Origin: Paroedura picta
Taxonomy: Eukaryota; Chordata; Lepidosauria; Squamata; Gekkonidae
Length of the DNA: 64,000 bases
NCBI RefSeq assembly: GCF_049243985.1
Contig: NC_135378.1
Location: forward strand, 41,760,941 to 41,824,940
Direction of reading: 5' to 3'
A model generated the notes under the pieces. The model was not told the DNA's origin, did no database searches, and worked only from the letters and a program-made list of their open reading frames with translations. Position 1 is the first letter of the stretch. Each line of letters starts with the position of its first letter. Positions 43,838 through 56,032 of the stretch are shown one piece after another. A program made the translations under genes and the position numbers.

Positions 43838-43905
43838 AGTTCAAATCGATCTGAATTCAGAAGGATCCACAATAGAATAAACAAAGTAAGTGCAGAATCA
43901 TCCCT
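43838..43905 (+). repeat. 3' fragment of the element at 38561-39136
   Basis: 'ttcaaatcgatctgaattca' and 'aataaacaaagtaagtgcag' match 39073-39131. Confidence 0.7.
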
Positions 43906-44149
43906 GGTTGATCAGATGTTAAAACCAGAATTCTGAAGCAAAAAAACAAAAAACAAAAACAAAGCAGTATTGCACAAATTTAAGTCAATTCTGAGACCAT
44001 ATATTCAAAACACAAGGTAATACAGAATTCCAGACAGCACAGTAGTCTTGACCCACCGCTGCCACAAAAGGTAGTAATTAGCTGGTTCTGAAAACCATTC
44101 ATTTATTAGATGTCACAGTTAAGATTTACAAATGATTATATAACATCAT

Positions 44150-44360
44150 GGTTAGTTTTGTGTCGTTATTAAGAGCAGCAACCTTTAATGTGGATAACTG
44201 GGTGTGATTCCCCACTCTTCTGTAGGCAGCCACTTGGCTTGAGCCAAGTTACAGTTCACTATCTATGACTATCTCTCAGCCACACCTACCTCATAGAATG
44301 TCTGTTGTGTTGAGAGGAAGGGTAGGCGGGCGATTGTAAGCCACTTAGAGACTTAGAGGT
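44150..44360 (+). mobile_element. Type A SINE, diverged
   Basis: 'ttattaagagcagcaacctt', B box 'ggtgtgattcc', 'ctctcagccacacctacctc' and 'ggcgattgtaagccactt'. Confidence 0.75.
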
Positions 44361-44888
44361 CTCAGTTAGAGGTCTCAAAATTGACCACAGGCTTTTGCAT
44401 GATCATGGGAGTTGCAGGGCCAGACATGAAAGATATCAGAATGCCCTGGCCTACACTATCCTTCCTGCATTTTTTTTCCATTGGAAGCTATGACTATCTG
44501 TGGTGGGCATAAATAATCAGAAAATAGGGGGAGAGAGCTAAAATATATGACCAGCTTCAGGATGACAGGGGACTTCCAATGACAAAAACAGAGCAACCCT
44601 CTGGTATTTGCGATGGAAGAAAAGGCTGACTTGTGAGAAGCCAGACTGGGCAGTCAGCTCACTTAGGGAGGCCTATGGTTGCGGCCAGGTGCAAGCATCA
44701 AGATACAGGCCTCCCTGCCTAAGAACTCACCCACCAGCATAAGCTCTTGGAAGCTCTGACAACCTCATTGAATGTGGGTTTAATTAGTAGAAGCAGGATT
44801 AATAGTTTGTATGTTTTTATTACATTTCTATGATTGTTTTTAAAGTTGGTTATTATCCACCGGGGAAAGGCAGGATAGCATTAAAATT

Positions 44889-44899
44889 TAGTAGTAGCG

Positions 44900-44956
<57 letters not shown>

Positions 44957-44957
44957 T
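44889..44957 (+). repeat. (AGT)n microsatellite
   Basis: About 22 TAG/AGT units with one interruption (GCGG). Confidence 0.97.
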
Positions 44958-44959
44958 CA

Positions 44960-45585
44960 TTATTATTATATCCCCTCTCTGATGAAACCAAGTGGTTTTA
45001 ACAGCTCCCATGACCTATCAGAGCCTGTGTGGAGTAGCAGATAGTATGTCGGAATCAGATGAAGGAAATCCAGATGGGAACCCCCACTCTGCTAGGAATG
45101 TTTTCTACATGACTGTGGGCCAGGCGCACACACAGCCAGGTTTATTTATTTTTAGATGTATTCCCAACCTTTCCCCAGGGGGTTCATAACTTACATCACA
45201 AGGTTGCTGTGAACATAGAATGGAATAGAAGAGAACAATGCAACCCCACCCCCTTTTTTCCCTCTCTTTTAGGGTATAGTTGCTCTAAGTCTAAAACAGT
45301 AATTTTAATTAGATGTTGTGAAAAAGGGATGATTGTTCTTGTTGTTGCTTCTTCCCATATTGTTGCCACTGTGTCAGTTCATATTCTAACTACCAGGGAG
45401 CCTCAAGGAGTAAGCAGAGCCCCTAGTTTTAAATATATCGCGATAGGGTCTGAACTGAAGATAGCCTGAAGAAAATGTCAGTTCAGTATGACAGCAAAGA
45501 AAAAGGTCAAGTTCCATGCTGAGTATTATTAAGTGAGGGACTGAAAATAAAACCACCAATAATGTTAAGTCCCTGTAGAAATCTA
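44960..45585. other. Intergenic, no recognised feature
   Basis: Nothing I can support. Confidence 0.45.
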
Positions 45586-45827
45586 TGCAGCAGCCTCATT
45601 GGGTGCAGTTTTGATCACCATTTCTCACAGAGCAGGGAAAAAGAAGAGGGCAACCAAGATCATTAAGGTCTGAGGAACCTTTCCTAGATTCAGAAGGATT
45701 TCTTCACTCAAGGAATGATTCAATTGTGAAATTCACTGCTGGTGAATATAGGGATGGCCACTGACACAGATTTCTGGAAAAGACATCCATCAGCAGCTAC
45801 TACATGATGACTAAAGAGAACCACCAC

Positions 45828-46103
45828 AGAGCCAGTTTGGTGTAGTGGTTAGGAGTGCGGACTTCTAATCTGGCATGCCGGGTTCGATTCTGTGCTCCCC
45901 CACATGCAACCAGCTGGGTGACCCTGGGCTCGCCACGGCACTGATAAAACTGTTCTGACCGGGCAGTAATATCAGCGCTCTCTCAGCCTCACCCACCCCA
46001 CAGGGTGTCTGTTGTGGGGAGAGGAATGTGAAGGCGATTGTAAGCCGCTTTGAGCCTCCTTCGGGTAGGGAAAAGCGGCATATAAGAACCAACTCTTCTT
46101 CTT
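45828..46103 (+). mobile_element. Type A SINE, best-preserved copy
   Basis: 'gagccagtttggtgtagtgg' (A box), 'gggttcgattctg' (B box), 'tctgttgtggggagaggaat', 'ttgtaagccgctttgagcct' and a (CTT)n tail. Its well-kept boxes suggest a young insertion. Confidence 0.9.
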
Positions 46104-46200
46104 ATACAGAGTCAGTAAACCTCTGAACCGTAGTATTAGGAGGCACCATCAGCCTCTATGTCATGTCTGTTGGCCCTTTAGGCAAATTGTTGGCCATTAT

Positions 46201-46362
46201 GACCATGTATGCACTGGGAATTTCACTGCCCCGGCTCCCGTGCAGGAGCACAAATTGGAGACAAATGCTCCCCCATGTGGGTGCAGGAAGAGGTGGGGCA
46301 ACCTGCCACAACTAAAACTCCAGCCTGCAGCTTGGCATGAAACCTCCAGTGCATAAACGGTC
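46201..46362. mobile_element. TIR MITE (GACCRTTTATGCACTGG ends)
   Basis: Starts GACCATGTATGCACTGG and ends CCAGTGCATAAACGGTC. A second copy is at 63263-63443. The flanking LINE is continuous across it. No transposase. Confidence 0.75.
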
Positions 46363-46439
46363 GTAGTGACACAGGACGCTGGACTATATGAACCACTGGC
46401 CTGGTCGTCAGAGGCTATTCTTGGGGGGGGGGGGGGGTT

Positions 46440-47375
46440 GGTGGGCCTAATGTGTCTTTTAGCCACTGCCTGAAAGGGGGAAGGCACCAACGTCTGAATT
46501 GCTTTGAACTGCAACCTCACTGATTCAACAACTGGAGTACAGAGCCACAAGGGAGAATCTTTTATAAGGAAGAAGTTCCACCAGATCCTCTTTCTCCTTC
46601 TTTTCTTTGCTTGGTAGGCATTAAAGGTGGCATTGTTCTATTAGGAGAAAGGTAGCAACCTGATATTCTCATCTATGTACCATTTCTGCAAGCACATTGG
46701 CTTGAGCAAAACATGTACATTCCCCCCCCCACACCCCCAAAGTAATTTTCTTTTGATCCACAATACTTTTTCTAGCCTTTAGAGGTCTCTCTCTTCAAAC
46801 AGCAAATGTATTATCATTTCAGAAGGTTTACATTCTTCATTGTTGCTTGTAAAAGGAGATGGAAAATCGTTTTTGTGATGTGTATTCATTAACAATTGCC
46901 ATTCTAGTGCCTTTGTACTTTCTTTTCCAGGACTGAGATACATTTTCATTTTATAACTGACAGCTTCAGTGCTGTCATACTGAACCATAAAGCATTTGCG
47001 TACAGATTTAAGACAGCTTTCAGTGTGACTTGAAAAAAAATTGAATCCTCTGGATTTATTTTCAGTAACAGAGTAAACCAAGAGAAATACCGATTCCTTC
47101 ACAGACAAATCAACTGCATTGATCTACATCTAGACTAGGCAGGGAAAGGTTACTAATCTTTTAACATTTTCAAAATGTTTTTCTCCCTTCCTACACAAAC
47201 TGATCTCAACCTGTTGATAATACAAGAATACTGTCAGGTAGTTTTAAATGTGTATGTTTATGGTCAAACAACATATAGGCATCAACTTTCCAATAACATT
47301 TAGGATCAAGACAGGTAAGGAAAACAGACCTTTTCACAAACTAGCTTCAGGTGGTTCCATGTTGGTTTAAGGCAT
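46440..47375. other. Intergenic, no recognised feature
   Basis: Nothing I can support. A minus-strand open frame at 46779-47108 shows no domain. Confidence 0.4.
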
Positions 47376-47379
47376 CAGA

Positions 47380-47495
47380 ACAAAGTTTGAGTTCAGTGAC
47401 ACCTTTAAGACCGACAAAGTTTTATTCAACTAACTAATAAAACTTTTGTTGATCTTAAAAATGCCACTGGACTCAAACTTTATTCTCCTTCAACA
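47380..47495. repeat. Fold-back pair of dispersed repeat D
   Basis: 'caaagtttgagttcagtgac', 'acctttaagaccgacaaag' and 'ttttatt' are followed after a short loop by 'aataaaacttttgttgatct' and 'gccactggactcaaactt', forming arms of about 50 bp. Confidence 0.75.
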
Positions 47496-47529
47496 AACTG
47501 CATACCATCAGATATTAAGATTGTCAGTT

Positions 47530-47736
47530 CTATGTTGGGACATACCTGGCGATTTGGGTGGTGGAGCCTGGAAAAGGCAGGATTTGAGGAGGAGAGGAAA
47601 TTCCATGGAGTATATTACCACAGAGTCCACCTTCTACAGTGGCCATTTTCTCCAGGTGAACTGATTGCTGTTACCTGGAGATCAGTTGTAATTCCATGGG
47701 ATCTCCAGCCATCACCTGGAGGGTGACAATCCTATA
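47530..47736 (+). repeat. TIR repeat G
   Basis: 'gatttgggtggtggagcctg', 'cagagtccaccttctacagt', 'ggccattttctccaggtgaa' and 'cacctggagggtgacaatcc'. Confidence 0.7.
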
Positions 47737-47739
47737 TAG

Positions 47740-48510
47740 TATATATTAAGAGATTCATCTTACAAGGAGGAAGAAACTCCTCTGCTGGACTTCTAAGGTT
47801 GGACCTTTGTCTGCTCCTTGTTTTGTTCGTCCTGTAAAAAGAAAGTCAATTTAAGCTAAGCCTTTATCTCTGGATACTGTAAAGCAAAAGCCAGACAACC
47901 AAGTGATGAGGGCAAGGGCTGTGATCCAGAGTGAGGCCAGTGAATACAATGTCCAACCTGTGCAACAGGTTAGCCCCCCTCCCCCCGCCCCTTCTGAAAA
48001 ACTCATTATTTTGTTTGTGATATGGAAACTTCCAGGTAAGGAATGTGATTTTGGTTTTAGAATAGGATGTTTGTTTTGTTTTTAATGGTGACTGTTCTAG
48101 CCTAGGAATGTATGCATTATAAAAAGTATAATAGAGTCTGAACTTTAAAATGAATGGCCCTCAATGTTATGTAGACTTTTGATGCCAACAATTCAGACAC
48201 ATTAATAGACGTATTCACTGATAGTGACATAGTAATGTAAGTTTGTGTTGATGGTGATGGAATCCCAACTGCATGATTTTATCTAAAGCCCATGTCCAAG
48301 GACAGATCTAGCAAGGAATGTTGGCTACAATTAAACTTGTTGTGGTCAGCTCCTTTGAGTTCAGTGCAAGCCTAGCCAATATATTGAAAATGTGTTCAAG
48401 CTGAGCTGAGTCCACATAGTTCCTCCTCTGAACCAAACAATATTGGATGGTGGGTCTTGGGCAAAAAACGGATAGTCTTTTTTCATCCTCATGAGTCAAT
48501 ATGTTGCAAT
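47740..48510. other. Intergenic, no recognised feature
   Basis: Nothing I can support. Confidence 0.45.
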
Positions 48511-48513
48511 CCA

Positions 48514-48785
48514 GAGCCAGCTTGATGTAGCAGTTAGGAGCACCGACTTCTAATCTGGTGAGCTGGGTTTGATTCCCTGCTCCCCCACATGCATCCAGCT
48601 GGGTGACCTTGGGCTCGCCACAGCACTGATAAAGCTGTTCTAACTGAGCAGTAATATCAGGGCTCTCTCAGCCTCACCTACCTCACAGGGTGCCTGTTGT
48701 GGGAAGAGGAAAGGGAAGGTGATTGTAAGCCGCTTTGAGACTCCTGGTAGAAAAAAGTGGCATATAAGAACCAACTCTTCTCTTT
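48514..48785 (+). mobile_element. Type A SINE, full length
   Basis: 'gagccagcttgatgtagcag', 'gggtttgattccctgctccc', 'ctctctcagcctcacctacc' and 'catataagaaccaactcttc'. Confidence 0.88.
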
Positions 48786-48860
48786 TTATTTGCAGGCATT
48801 TTGCATATTGCACAAAATTTTGAATGTGTTTCACATTGAACAGGTTAGCAGATTACATCT

Positions 48861-49058
48861 AGAGGGTGGTGAAAGGTGCTATGAGGTCACAACTTACTTA
48901 CAACAGCCCTGCAGGGTTTTCAAGGCAAGAGTCTAACAGAGATGGCATTGCAGCCCTGGATTTCCTTGGTGGTCTTCCATCCAAATCCTAACCAGCATCA
49001 ATCCTGCTTGCCAACTGAGATCTGATGGGAACAGACTAGCCTGAGCCATCCCTTACAA
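48861..49058 (-). mobile_element. 5S rRNA-derived SINE
   Basis: On the minus strand, 49050-48975 reads 'catcagatctcagttggcaa', 'gcaggattgatgctggttag' and 'gatttggatgg', following 5S rRNA (TGATCTCGGAAGCTAAGCAGG, CCTGGTTAGTACTTGGATGG). The tail at 48868-48960 ('cttgccttgaaaaccctgca') is the Bov-B-like tail of this SINE type. Confidence 0.75.
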
Positions 49059-49059
49059 C

Positions 49060-49860
49060 ATAGAAAGGAACAGAAGATATTAAACACTGTATTAACAAAA
49101 AGGTAATTATATAGCCCCAGTGGCCCATAACTTTACACCAAGCCATATGGACTGCAAATGGGTTGCATCCTCTTGGTGATCATTAGTCCTCCAAGCTCTA
49201 GATTTATAGACACTGCAGTTGGAAGAGCCATTTTAATACGCAGGGCTAAACATCTATATTACATAACTGGTTTCTGTTCAGCTAATTGCACTCTATGTGT
49301 CTGCAATAGCTGCAGCTCTCTTTTCCTTCCAGCAGGACTATATTTTTCTCTCTGTATCAGCCTTTAGGACCTGCTTTCCTGACAATGCACTTGAGTGCTG
49401 TTAGGAGCTTTATATATGAATGTCACACAAAATGAACAAGCCTTTTAAATCTGTGAACAATGAATCCCACAGAGAGCTAAGTAGTTCTATACCTCAAGCA
49501 GTATAAGTTCCAAGTAAAACACTCTGCAAGCCTCCGATTTAGAAATGAGCACGCACATGTACCCATGGCATGCACGTAATGCTTCAGCACAGAGAACAGA
49601 GTGGGGCTTCTCATCAACTGCAAGGTCAAAAAGTACCAAACCACTGACTATGGTTTCATGAAGTCAGAGAAGGGCAAAAAATGTCAAAAATTATGGAAGA
49701 GAGATGTATTGGAGAAAGAAAGGAAGCCCTTGTAGTATAACATTGGGCTAGAATCTTGGAAACATGGCTTCACATTTGACTCTGCCGTAAAGTTGTGACT
49801 TCCAAAGTATTTCACATGACTACCTGGAAGAAGGCTCTTCTTTTGAAAGTAACCTCAGAA
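49060..49860. other. Intergenic, no recognised feature
   Basis: Nothing I can support. Confidence 0.45.
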
Positions 49861-49863
49861 GGT

Positions 49864-50000
49864 GCAATTTTTTAGGGCACCTTTAAGGCCAACAAAGTTT
49901 AATCTGGGAATAATCTTTCATGTGCAGGCACACTTCTTCAAAACTTACTTTGGTGGTCTTCAAAGTGCCACTGGACTTAGACTTTGCTGTAGTGACTAGG
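49864..50000. repeat. Fold-back pair of dispersed repeat D, second example
   Basis: 'gcacctttaaggccaacaaa' and 'gtttaatctgggaataatct' are followed by 'aaacttactttggtggtctt' and 'caaagtgccactggac'. Confidence 0.65.
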
Positions 50001-50004
50001 ACCC

Positions 50005-52019
50005 TCTGAGCATTAGAAAAACTCAAACATCTTCTAGTAGTGTGAGGTGTCTTTTCACCATACCTCCCATATCAAAATGTTTAAAGTCAGAGATCTGCAT
50101 ATGAGGCCTGTTTCTCTTCAGAGATTAATGACCACAGCACGGGTCTTCTCACATGTGGCCTTAGACCATGACCTCCCCAGACAGATGTTGATTCTTGCAG
50201 TGTAAATTCCCTATAATTTTCACATTTTGTGTGACATTCACATTTGGTCAGGGCACCTGTCATTCTGTTTGGTTTTTATTGACTTTAACAGCTTTTCCCC
50301 TTTGTGTGTGTGGGTTTCGGGGTATATTGTTTTTGGTCATTTTTTACAATAAATTTGATTCTGTTTTATATTTAATTCTAGGATTTATGAATTCCCTACA
50401 GCAGAGTACAATGAATTCCATTGAGTAGAAAAGTAGATTTTATATTTCTTAAATAAACAAAATATTTGACAGCTGCAGTTAAAGGAGGGCAAAATCAGTT
50501 GACATCAATGTCAGCAGGATTAAGAGAAAATGTTTCCATTACTCAGGCTGAAATACATGTAGTGGAAGGATTTTAAAATATAGCCTGCTTATTCTAGGAA
50601 GTAATATATTTGTATAAAGATTAAATACAACATTTAAGCTAAAAGAATATATCAGGTGTGACTTCATCTTTACTAGTAAAAAGAAACAATAACATAATCA
50701 ATAATGCAATTTATTTAACAAATATTATTTAACAAAGTTTTTTAGCCTTTTATCTGAAACTGTTTTTGAGAAGGGACGCATTTTGGTCAGCAGTGCATTA
50801 ACCATTACACTAACAAGTGTGAATGTAGACCTTGCTTTCTCTCTAAAAAGCTATAAAATGCCACAGCTTTCAGGATTTAAGTATAGATATAAATCTGGCA
50901 GCCAGGTGTTTCTAAATCATTTTCTGTCATCTGCAAATGATACTCACCTTGTTTGATTCAAGCAAAACTTGACTGTCGCTCTTGTTTGTATTAAATGTAA
51001 CCCACTTAGGAACAAATACATCAAATGCAACAAAAAAGAACCCTAACAGGAAAAACATGTCAAGTGACCTTGAGAACCAGATTTGAGAAGCCGGCTTTGG
51101 AAAAATATGCAAAGGTGATGAATGAGAACTGACACACAATCCAGCACGCAAACTCTGCTGAACAAGATACAGTAGAATGCTCAAGTAGCATTCCACTTAA
51201 TTTATGACCAGCCATAAGTCTCCACATTTATGTCAACATAGATGATCACACAAGTTTTCTTTTCCAGGTTCAAGCCCCATTGAACAGTGTAGATTTCCAA
51301 CACTTCTGACAGCAAGCAGGAAAATGGTGTAACCTGCCAGGAGTCTCCCATTCATTTGCTCCAACCTGGAGTCACTAACCTGGCATTCAGTCTTCCTAAG
51401 GGTTCCCTCCAAGCCTTTCTCATCTACCAAAGGAAAACCTTCCCTCATTACCCTGACGGATGGCCTCAATTACCAAATGAGCAAGTCGATAGCCTAATGT
51501 TCTAGGCTTTGGTCCCAGAAAGGTAAAAAGGTTCAATGATATGCTTCAGATCCATCCAATTAGGAGGGAAATTAACTTTAATGCACCAGGAACCACTGCA
51601 GCAACAGACAGCAAGCGTTTGGTTGAATAATCTCCATGTACTTACCGTCTGCACACTTCCATGCCTTCTGTGACTATAGCCTTGTTTGCTTTGTATATTT
51701 GATTCCCAAACTAGTGGCTGTGATTAATGGAGCTTTCCACTGGAAATGCTGAGAATTTAAGATGTGTGGAAGGCAATGTGCCAAGCACAGGGACAGAAAT
51801 CATAAGAAACACCACTTATTAGCACACGAATTCTGCCACAATGTATGAATAGGTGTAGCTTTTCCACTACAAGGAATTATAGGGAAATAATTGACTTCAA
51901 ATAATTGAGAAGTGCATAAACAAGGATATATTATGTTTTGTAGATATTTATTTGAAACTCTATTCTGAAATTTGTTGTACACTACTGAAGCTTCGGAATA
52001 AACTTAGCCAGGGTGTGTG

Positions 52020-52020
<1 letters not shown>
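50005..52020. other. Intergenic, no recognised feature
   Basis: A minus-strand open frame at 51233-51469 shows no known domain. No repeat recognised. Confidence 0.4.

Positions 52021-52023
<3 letters not shown>

Positions 52024-52092
<69 letters not shown>
52024..52092 (+). repeat. (GA)n microsatellite
   Basis: About 34 pure GA units. Confidence 0.98.
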
Positions 52093-52094
<2 letters not shown>

Positions 52095-52324
52095 CTTTTA
52101 GGGGGGCTCCCTCCCAAGTCCTGAGCGGGAATTGAGGAAAATCAGTGCAATCTTATATACAAGTATTTTTGCCATAGTGAAAGGAAAATTAGCTTCTTTA
52201 TGGAACTGAGGAGAGTGAGCTCCCAATTTAGGAGCTATACAAATGCCTGGGATTCAAATGACTACAATACTTCAACAGAAAGAAAACCAAACTTGGTCCA
52301 TATGCAGTTCATTGGACCCTAGTT

Positions 52325-52510
52325 ATTATCTAGAATCAAACTTCATTGGTCTTGGCGGTGCCACTGGATTCATACTCAGTTGTCATGTTTGTTAACTCTT
52401 GGGTTTAGCCCTTCCTGGCAAGTACAAAAACTTATTACCTTAAATAAAACTTTATTGGTCTTAAATGTGCTGTTGGACTGCTGTTGATTCTTCTGCCTCA
52501 GACGAATATC
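52325..52510 (+). repeat. Two partial copies of dispersed repeat D
   Basis: 52329-52378 ('aaacttcattggtcttggcg', 'gtgccactggattcata') and 52440-52510 ('aaataaaactttattggtct', 'gctgttggactg'). Confidence 0.6.
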
Positions 52511-52514
52511 CCTC

Positions 52515-53200
52515 TTCCAAAAAACGCAGGGTACAAAATCTGCTTCACAATAATAACAGATCCAACACACATGTCAAGGCAGAGGTTAGATGATGTGTTT
52601 GATGCATCAATAATAGAGCCATCAATAATAACCTCCACAAAAAGTTCCCCCTCCCAGAGACTACTAGTTACAAGAGTCTCTCCTGGGGATTGCAATTACA
52701 TAGAACAGTAATTGGCAATGATTATAAATTCTCACTTTGTTACAGGGTTTCATAGGTGGTTGTGGTATAAATTAGTGAACAGTTTATATTCTGCAGGGCA
52801 GGCATAGATCTAGGTCTGCTTGTCTCTGCTCTGGTCTCTCCCTTAATTGTGACCAAGATCAAGACTAAGCCCCTTTTCCCCCTGCAAACAGATCCAAGTG
52901 TAACCTGGAAGCATCTCATCTCATAAAATTAATAAAATTCAGGTGCCTACTTGCATGTTTCCAAGCCTGTCCTCAACCATACAGACTAAACACATTTTTT
53001 AAAAAACAAGCAAATGAAAGACGGTCAGGAGTTTGTCAAATTTTTGCAAAAGCCTTTTGCTCCAGATATGTCTGTTTCACATATATGGCCTCTTTCTCTT
53101 CAGTCTCATTTTTTTCCTGGAGAGCAACCAAGAGAGAAACTATTTTCTTGAACCAGGACAAGAAGATGAGCATGTAAGTGGCAATTCGTAATTATAGGGA
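52515..53200. other. Intergenic, no recognised feature
   Basis: 52620-52700 has overlapping short frames on both strands but nothing recognisable. Confidence 0.4.
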
Positions 53201-53216
53201 ATGAGCCGTGGCAGAG

Positions 53217-53400
53217 GTGATGGTGGTGGAATGTACCATCAAGTCACAAATGACTTGTGGTGAACCTGTGCTGTTGTCAAGGCAAGAAATACTCAGAGGT
53301 AGGCTGCCATTACCAGCCTCTGCATCGTCACCCTGGTACTTCTTGAAGTCTCCCAACCAAGGCCAACCCTGCTGATGAGAATAGGCTAGCCTGGTAGTTG
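53217..53400 (-). mobile_element. 5S rRNA-derived SINE, diverged
   Basis: The plus strand reads 'accatcaagtcacaaatgac', 'aaggcaagaaatactcagag', 'gcctctgcatcgtcaccctg', 'gtctcccaaccaaggccaac' and 'ggctagcctgg', the same order as 48861-49058. The 5S part is shortened. Confidence 0.65.
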
Positions 53401-53404
53401 ACAC

Positions 53405-54480
53405 AAATTAAAGTTTGGTTGCATTTGTTTCCTTACCAAATAACTATTTACCAACCCCCAGCTTTTCTTGCTCCTCTGTTCCCCACTATGCTATTCCCTC
53501 CCTCCTGTCTGCTTGGCAGCTTCTTTAAGCTCTGCTTGTCCAGTGCTCATTTCTGCCCTGCAGGGAGACAATGCTTGCTTGCTTAAGAGCAGCAACAAAA
53601 GCAGCTGAAATCTCTGAGGTGGCTATTAGGAAAAGAGAAGAATGCAAAGACAGCTGACTTTCTGATGCTGACATGCTCAAAATAGTAATGAGGACCCATT
53701 TGTTCTGCAAAACAGCAAGTCAGCTATGAAGGTTAAGGGTAACTGTTAGTGTTTTAGTGAGCTTATTCATTACAACCCACATGAGAAATATTGTGGGGCT
53801 TTTATGGACAAGGCCTTTCTTCCATACATCCATTGCAAGGCATTTTTTTCATAATTTTGCAATAACACAACTACCCACCTTTGACCTCTGAAGTTAATTA
53901 AAGGTCCTTAGATCACTTCTAATACCTGATGTTGTATCTTACAATATTCATGTCAACTATTCCAACATTCTGCAAATCAAAACCAACGATCCACACATTT
54001 TGAGGCTGAGCACAATTTTCATAAACAGATTTCTTATCAATAGACCACACGTATAAAGCTATGTTGATCCACTGCCTCTTTGATGGAGGCACTGTGATTT
54101 ATCACCATTAGGACCCTCCAAGGAAGAGAAACACTATTTGAGCATCTGAAAAGAAGGGACATTATTTCAGGAGTGACTTATTGAGAGCATTGGGCATGTC
54201 CAGATTCTCATTTTATGTGGGAATTTGAAATAAAATCATTATCACCCTCCTCTTGCTCCATTCCCGGTGACTCTGAGTAAGGGAAAATTAAGAGCCATAG
54301 CATGCAAAGTACAACAAAACTGTACTATTAGACATTTGCTTAGGTAATTTTGTTGTTTTTATAGTTTTAAATTATTTATATTTTTTATTGTGTAACATTT
54401 GTACACTGGCATGATTTGCTGGATTATGGTTTTGTAAGTTGTGTGGTCTTGTAGTTGGCTTGGATCCATCTTTAAATAGG
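53405..54480. other. Intergenic, no recognised feature
   Basis: Nothing I can support. Confidence 0.45.
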
Positions 54481-55274
54481 ACAGGGTCCTATTAAATAAA
54501 AGAGTAAGGCCACCTGGGGAGGAGTTAGGGCGGGCCCTGTCCAGGATAAAAACGCAAAGCGGCTCCTGATTGGGCCCTCCGAGTGTCCATCCAAGGCCAA
54601 GCAGCCAATGGGGAGGCGTGCAAAGTGCCTTCCTATTGGCCCCTCACCAGGACAGACCAAAATTCCATTCACCCAGCCCAGTCTGGCTGCCAGTCTGCTC
54701 CTGACCACCAAAGGGAGAGGAGGTCAGCAGGGCTGCCAAGGGGGATGAGAACAGAGGCTTGGACAGGCTGTGCCAGCCCTTTTCGCCCCAAGGCTGTCCT
54801 AACTGCCATGTCCAACTGTAAATTGCCTCAGAGCCCTGACAGAGCTGGCAGGAGGCTGCAGAGTGCTCCCCCTCCCCCTCCCTTCAGGCCTGCTGCGAAG
54901 GAGCCTCTGACAGGCCCTGACTGAGGGAAGGAGGCCTTTCCAAGAGCAACGCAGGGGAGACTGAGGGCCTTCCTTTTGAGGGGGGGGACTTTCCCCTTCT
55001 GCCAAACAGTTGCCTGACAGCGAGGCCACAGAAAAGCCCCTTCTCACTTAAAATACTGCTCTGGCCGGGGGTTAGACACAGCCAAGTCATGTGTCTTTCT
55101 TCTTTGCAACTCTCTGCAGATTTGAGGCCACTGCACAGCGTTATTCTGCAGAGGAAGCTGGCTCTTTTGTCTCCTGTTTCATCTGCACAACAACCCTGTG
55201 CAGTAGGCCTCAAGTCTTTCAATTCAACAACAACCTGTGTGGGAAGTCTTAAATGTTTCTTCTCTACCACAACC

Positions 55275-55475
55275 CTGTCCAAAGTAGCCCTTTCTGCCTG
55301 GGGAACTGATCTTTATACTCTGCAGGTGAGCTGTAATTCCAGCAGCTCTCCAGGCCACACCTGTAGGTTGGCTACCCCTGGGTTGGAAATATTCCTGGAG
55401 GTTTGGAGGTGGGACTTCAAAATCGTACAATGCCTTCAAAGGAGCCATTTTTGCCTGCAGTTGGTAGGGAGTGGT
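55275..55475 (+). repeat. TIR repeat G pieces inside the Helitron-like unit
   Basis: 'ggggaactgatctttatact', 'gtaggttggctacccctggg' and 'attcctggaggtttggaggt'. Confidence 0.55.
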
Positions 55476-55777
55476 GCAGGAGTGTCCCTCCTGGCCTATG
55501 GGTTATGGCCAGCCCTTATCAGCAACTGTTTGTATTCTGGGGCGCAGACAGGCAGACCAGCATCAGTCCTGTGAGTCTGGAAAGTGCAGGAAGATCTAAA
55601 TAAATATTTACAGCCTGAAACCAAATAGAGAACAAGTAAATGTCTGGAGACACATCACTGAAATAGTAACTGGCAAATAACCTTGGCCTGGCAAATAAAA
55701 AAAACAGTATTAAAAACCTTACTAAGGTCAAGACTGCTGTGCACAGACAGTCTTCCTCTTAGGGTTGCCAGCTTCCC

Positions 55778-56032
55778 TGTGAGGCTCGCTACCCCACCTC
55801 CCTCATGGGGAGTCTGCTATGGGGAGAGAAAGGGAAGACAATTGGAAAATGCTTTGAGACATCTGAGGCCTGCTGGGTCACTGCGGCCCATCCCCAGTTC
55901 TCTCAGATCTCTCACAACCCTACATACCTCACAGGTTGACTATTGTGGAGAGACAAATGGAAAAGGTGTTTGTAAACCGTTTTGAGACTCCTTTGGGTAG
56001 TAAGCAATAGGGTACAAAAATCCGTTCTTCTA
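55778..56032 (+). mobile_element. Two type A SINE pieces
   Basis: 55778-55862 ('accccacctccctcatgggg', 'tctgctatggggagagaaag') and 55894-56032 ('ctctcagatctctcacaacc', 'gttttgagactcctttgggt'). Confidence 0.65.

Larger units (their letters stand above)
45590..46425 (+). mobile_element. CR1/L2-type LINE 3' region, twice interrupted
   Basis: 'ttgggtgcagttttgatcac', 'gagggcaaccaagatcatta' and 'gggatggccactgac' precede a SINE. 'aacctctgaaccgtagtatt', 'aggaggcaccatcagcctct' and 'gttggccctttaggcaaatt' follow it. After a MITE come 'gacacaggacgctggactat' and 'atgaaccactggcctgg'. The order is that of the LINE 3' region seen reversed at 27806. Confidence 0.75.

Noticed and set aside
51233-51469. 78-aa minus-strand frame
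   Set aside because: It looks protein-like by eye but I cannot link it to a family or to neighbouring exons.
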